NCBI GenBank assembly: GCA_008360975.2
Contig: CM039192.1
Span: 12,638,742-12,702,741, forward strand
Origin: Lichenostomus cassidix
Lineage: Eukaryota > Chordata > Aves > Passeriformes > Meliphagidae
Length of the DNA: 64,000 bases
Reading direction: 5' to 3'
In this document: positions 61,501 through 64,000 of the stretch, piece after piece
Layout of the letters: each line of letters begins with the position of its first letter
Numbering within the stretch: position 1 is the stretch's first letter
Position numbers and translations under genes: made by a program
Notes under the pieces: generated by a model
The model's database searches: none
Told to the model about the DNA's origin: nothing
The model's input: the letters and a program-made list of their open reading frames with translations, nothing else

Positions 61501-64000
61501 CTATCCCTTTAAAAGTGCCTTTGGAAGTGATTGGAGCTTTGTGCTAGACAGATAAGTAGAACATTTTTTACCAAATGTAAATGCGCACTGTAAAGAACAT
61601 AGCTATTTCCTGGATAATTTGCAGTTGTATATTTTATGTTAATTTCACCGAAAATATTGCACCCCTGCCAGGTTTAGTAGAGGCTCACTGTGATATGAAT
61701 AATTTCTAGCGAATCTTTTTTTTTCTTCATTTAAGATTTGGCACCTTTTTAAGATTTTAATAATAGCAACAAGGAGGAAGATTTAGAACAAGTGAAACAT
61801 TAGAGCCAAAGAAATTCACATTGAGAGCTAATGTAAAATAGCAAGAATAATTACATGGAAAACAGTTTCCACAGATGTTTTTCCTTGTAATGTAATAACT
61901 ATTTACTAAACTGTTTATTTTAGGCCCTTGGTTTACAATAAAATATTTATACATGCTCTGCTGTAATAAAAAAATATTGACAAAATACTATAGAGATTTT
62001 TAAAAGACAATTAGTATTTCCCTGTCTGGAAAGTGAACACAAGAGGAGCAGCACCAGCCCTTGCCATGCTTGCTGAGAGGAGGTGCAGGGTTAGCAGCAG
62101 CATCCCTTGCGGGTTTATCTGTGCTGAACTCTGCTAATGGAGACTCTGGACTTGTGACAATCCAGAGGGTAACTTACTGAAGAACATGAAAGCCAACACT
62201 CTAAAGACTGTGAAAACATTATTTTCTATTTCTTTGCTGTAAGAAAAACTTTATTATATTCCTGAGTTATTATACAACAAGGTTATGTCTTGTTTAAGCA
62301 AAATGTACCTGCTTTAGGAGCAGGTTTAAAGTTCAGAATGCCAGAATCTTGAATCTTGTCCTTTAAAAACAGTGTGGGACAGTGACGTCTCTGAAGCACT
62401 GCCTGTGGCATGTTTAAAGCTATTGGTTTATCCTGACTGAGCCACATCTGTCATGCACCTAATTCATAAAGCTCCTCACGTGACCATGGAGTCTCTTCAG
62501 TGGTACACAGGGACTAACCACCTATGCAGATAGGGCAGTGCCTTAGGGTGCTGAAATCATAAATTCAGCAGTACTGAAAGGTCTACAGATTATACTTTCC
62601 ACACATAATCTTAAAATGACTGTTCTGTTCATATAGAAGAAACTTTCTTTTGAAGGGTCTATGGCCTTACCTTTTAAAATCTTGAACACAGGTTAGTATC
62701 CAAAAAGAAACTTCAGTTTTTCTGCCTGCCAGTTTCTTAATAAAAGAAGTTACTGTACATCCTTTAGTTAATTCCAGGGTGCTGGCACACTGTAATTTTA
62801 AAAAGAGGCCTCCAGGACAAAAGAGAAAATACCTTTAATTTCATGGATACAGACCTCACTGTGTGCACTTGAGTACCACCAGCACACTACAGCAACCTGA
62901 AGTCTAAGTACAGACTGCATGGCTGGATCTAACAGCCAGTGTTTGGGAAGCAGGATGGTTTCAATATCTAGATATGAATCCATATTTAGCAGTTCAGGCT
63001 CTACTTTCAAGTAGACAATTCCCATGAGTTTCCAGGCTAGCAGGTTGTGAGCTTTATCATTGCAGAAGAACCAGGGTAGCTGCCTTGTGGAATGATTTGA
63101 AAAATGAATTTGACTATGAACTTCCTTTCTTGGTGAAACTAATAACACTCACCTGTTTAAAAATCAGTGGGGTGATTAACTACACAGATTTCTGTCATGC
63201 TGAGTTCTAACATGCGCAAAAAAAGAACAGGGCAGAGCAGAAAACAGCAAGGATAAGAACTGAAACTGGACAAAAGAGGGAGCTAAGAAATCTAAAATGT
63301 TTAGTTTTAGGGCAGAATAATCGTGGTTCCCAGATGCGTTTTGTTGTAAACAGACTTTTTTCCATGGTTGACTCTTACAAAGTGGTCAATGCATGTGAGA
63401 GGTTTGTGAGCCTTGTACCATTGTGCCATGCAAACCCATCACATCCCATTCCCATGGTTTTCCTTGTAGAACCTAACCACAACAGCTTTTTGAGAACTAA
63501 AAATTGGCTTTCCCTGTGAAAGTCTGCATAACTTAAAATCAAAATTACAATGAGAAAAATAGATGGTGTAATATGTGCAATATTTTCTGTAAGTTACCCC
63601 AAAGTTGGGTTCTTTGCTTTTAGCCTTTCCTACCTTCCTGCCCCTGCACTGTTGACACATTGCACAGTGCTGCCAGGTTATGCAATTATTTCAGTGCAGC
63701 TCATTTTGAGTCATTGGTAGGGTGCAAAGCTAGCATTAAGGAAAACAAAGGAATTTGTGCTTGGAAGTCAGCATTGCTCTGTACACAAGAATTCCTTTAT
63801 TTTTCAAGGACTGTGTTATTGTGTAAGCTAATGATTTTGTTTGTAAGTTATATTCTCAGGGGTGTGGACATCCAGGAAAATCAAGGATGTACTTTTAATA
63901 CTGATCCTGCAATGTTAAATCTCTGGTGGTAAAATTGGCCCAACTGCAAGGCTTGAGCCTTGTATTAACCCCTGCTTGGAAGAATGCTTGATTTCCTGGT

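Overview
This is a vertebrate, most likely avian, genomic window dominated by non-coding DNA. The bird call rests on several CR1 LINE remnants ending in the CR1 3' tail (ATTCTGTG-type octamers), the near absence of other interspersed repeats, and a protein-coding exon almost residue-for-residue like the mammalian protein. I cannot name the species.

The one gene I can support is ZNF423 (OAZ/Ebfaz/Zfp423), read on the + strand. Two coding exons are present: a 3.2-kb exon (37914-41137) encoding 26 of the zinc fingers, and an 85-nt exon (47913-47997) encoding one more. Both have canonical splice sites and compatible phases (1 in, 0 between, 1 out). The 5' exons (N-terminal repressor peptide and first finger) and the last exons (final three fingers) were not found and presumably lie outside the window. 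About 95% of the window is therefore intron: 37.9 kb upstream of the large exon, 6.8 kb between the exons, and at least 16 kb downstream.

The upstream intron carries three GC/CpG-rich islands. They are near 640-960 (with a G-quadruplex motif and a cluster of GATA motifs), 9935-10220 (next to a 37-bp minisatellite) and 35560-36250. The third, 2 kb upstream of the large exon, contains my best candidate for something undescribed: an exon-like 102-nt segment (35851-35952). It has a strong 3' splice site and a 5' splice site, its length is a multiple of three, and it is open in exactly the frame needed to join the large exon. It also has an in-frame ATG in fair context, so it could be a cassette exon or an alternative first exon giving a ZNF423 form with a different N-terminus.

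Repeats are sparse: CR1 fragments near 5.7, 7.9, 22.6 (weak), 53.6 and 57.4 kb, an older LINE remnant near 15.3 kb, a tandem duplication around TA-rich microsatellites at 31.9-32.3 kb, and a few simple repeats. Clusters of TAATTA sites (15.9-16.3 kb, 25.2 kb) are plausible enhancer elements, as expected in introns of a developmental transcription factor. I saw no RNA genes, no CRISPR array, no intact mobile element and no second protein-coding gene.
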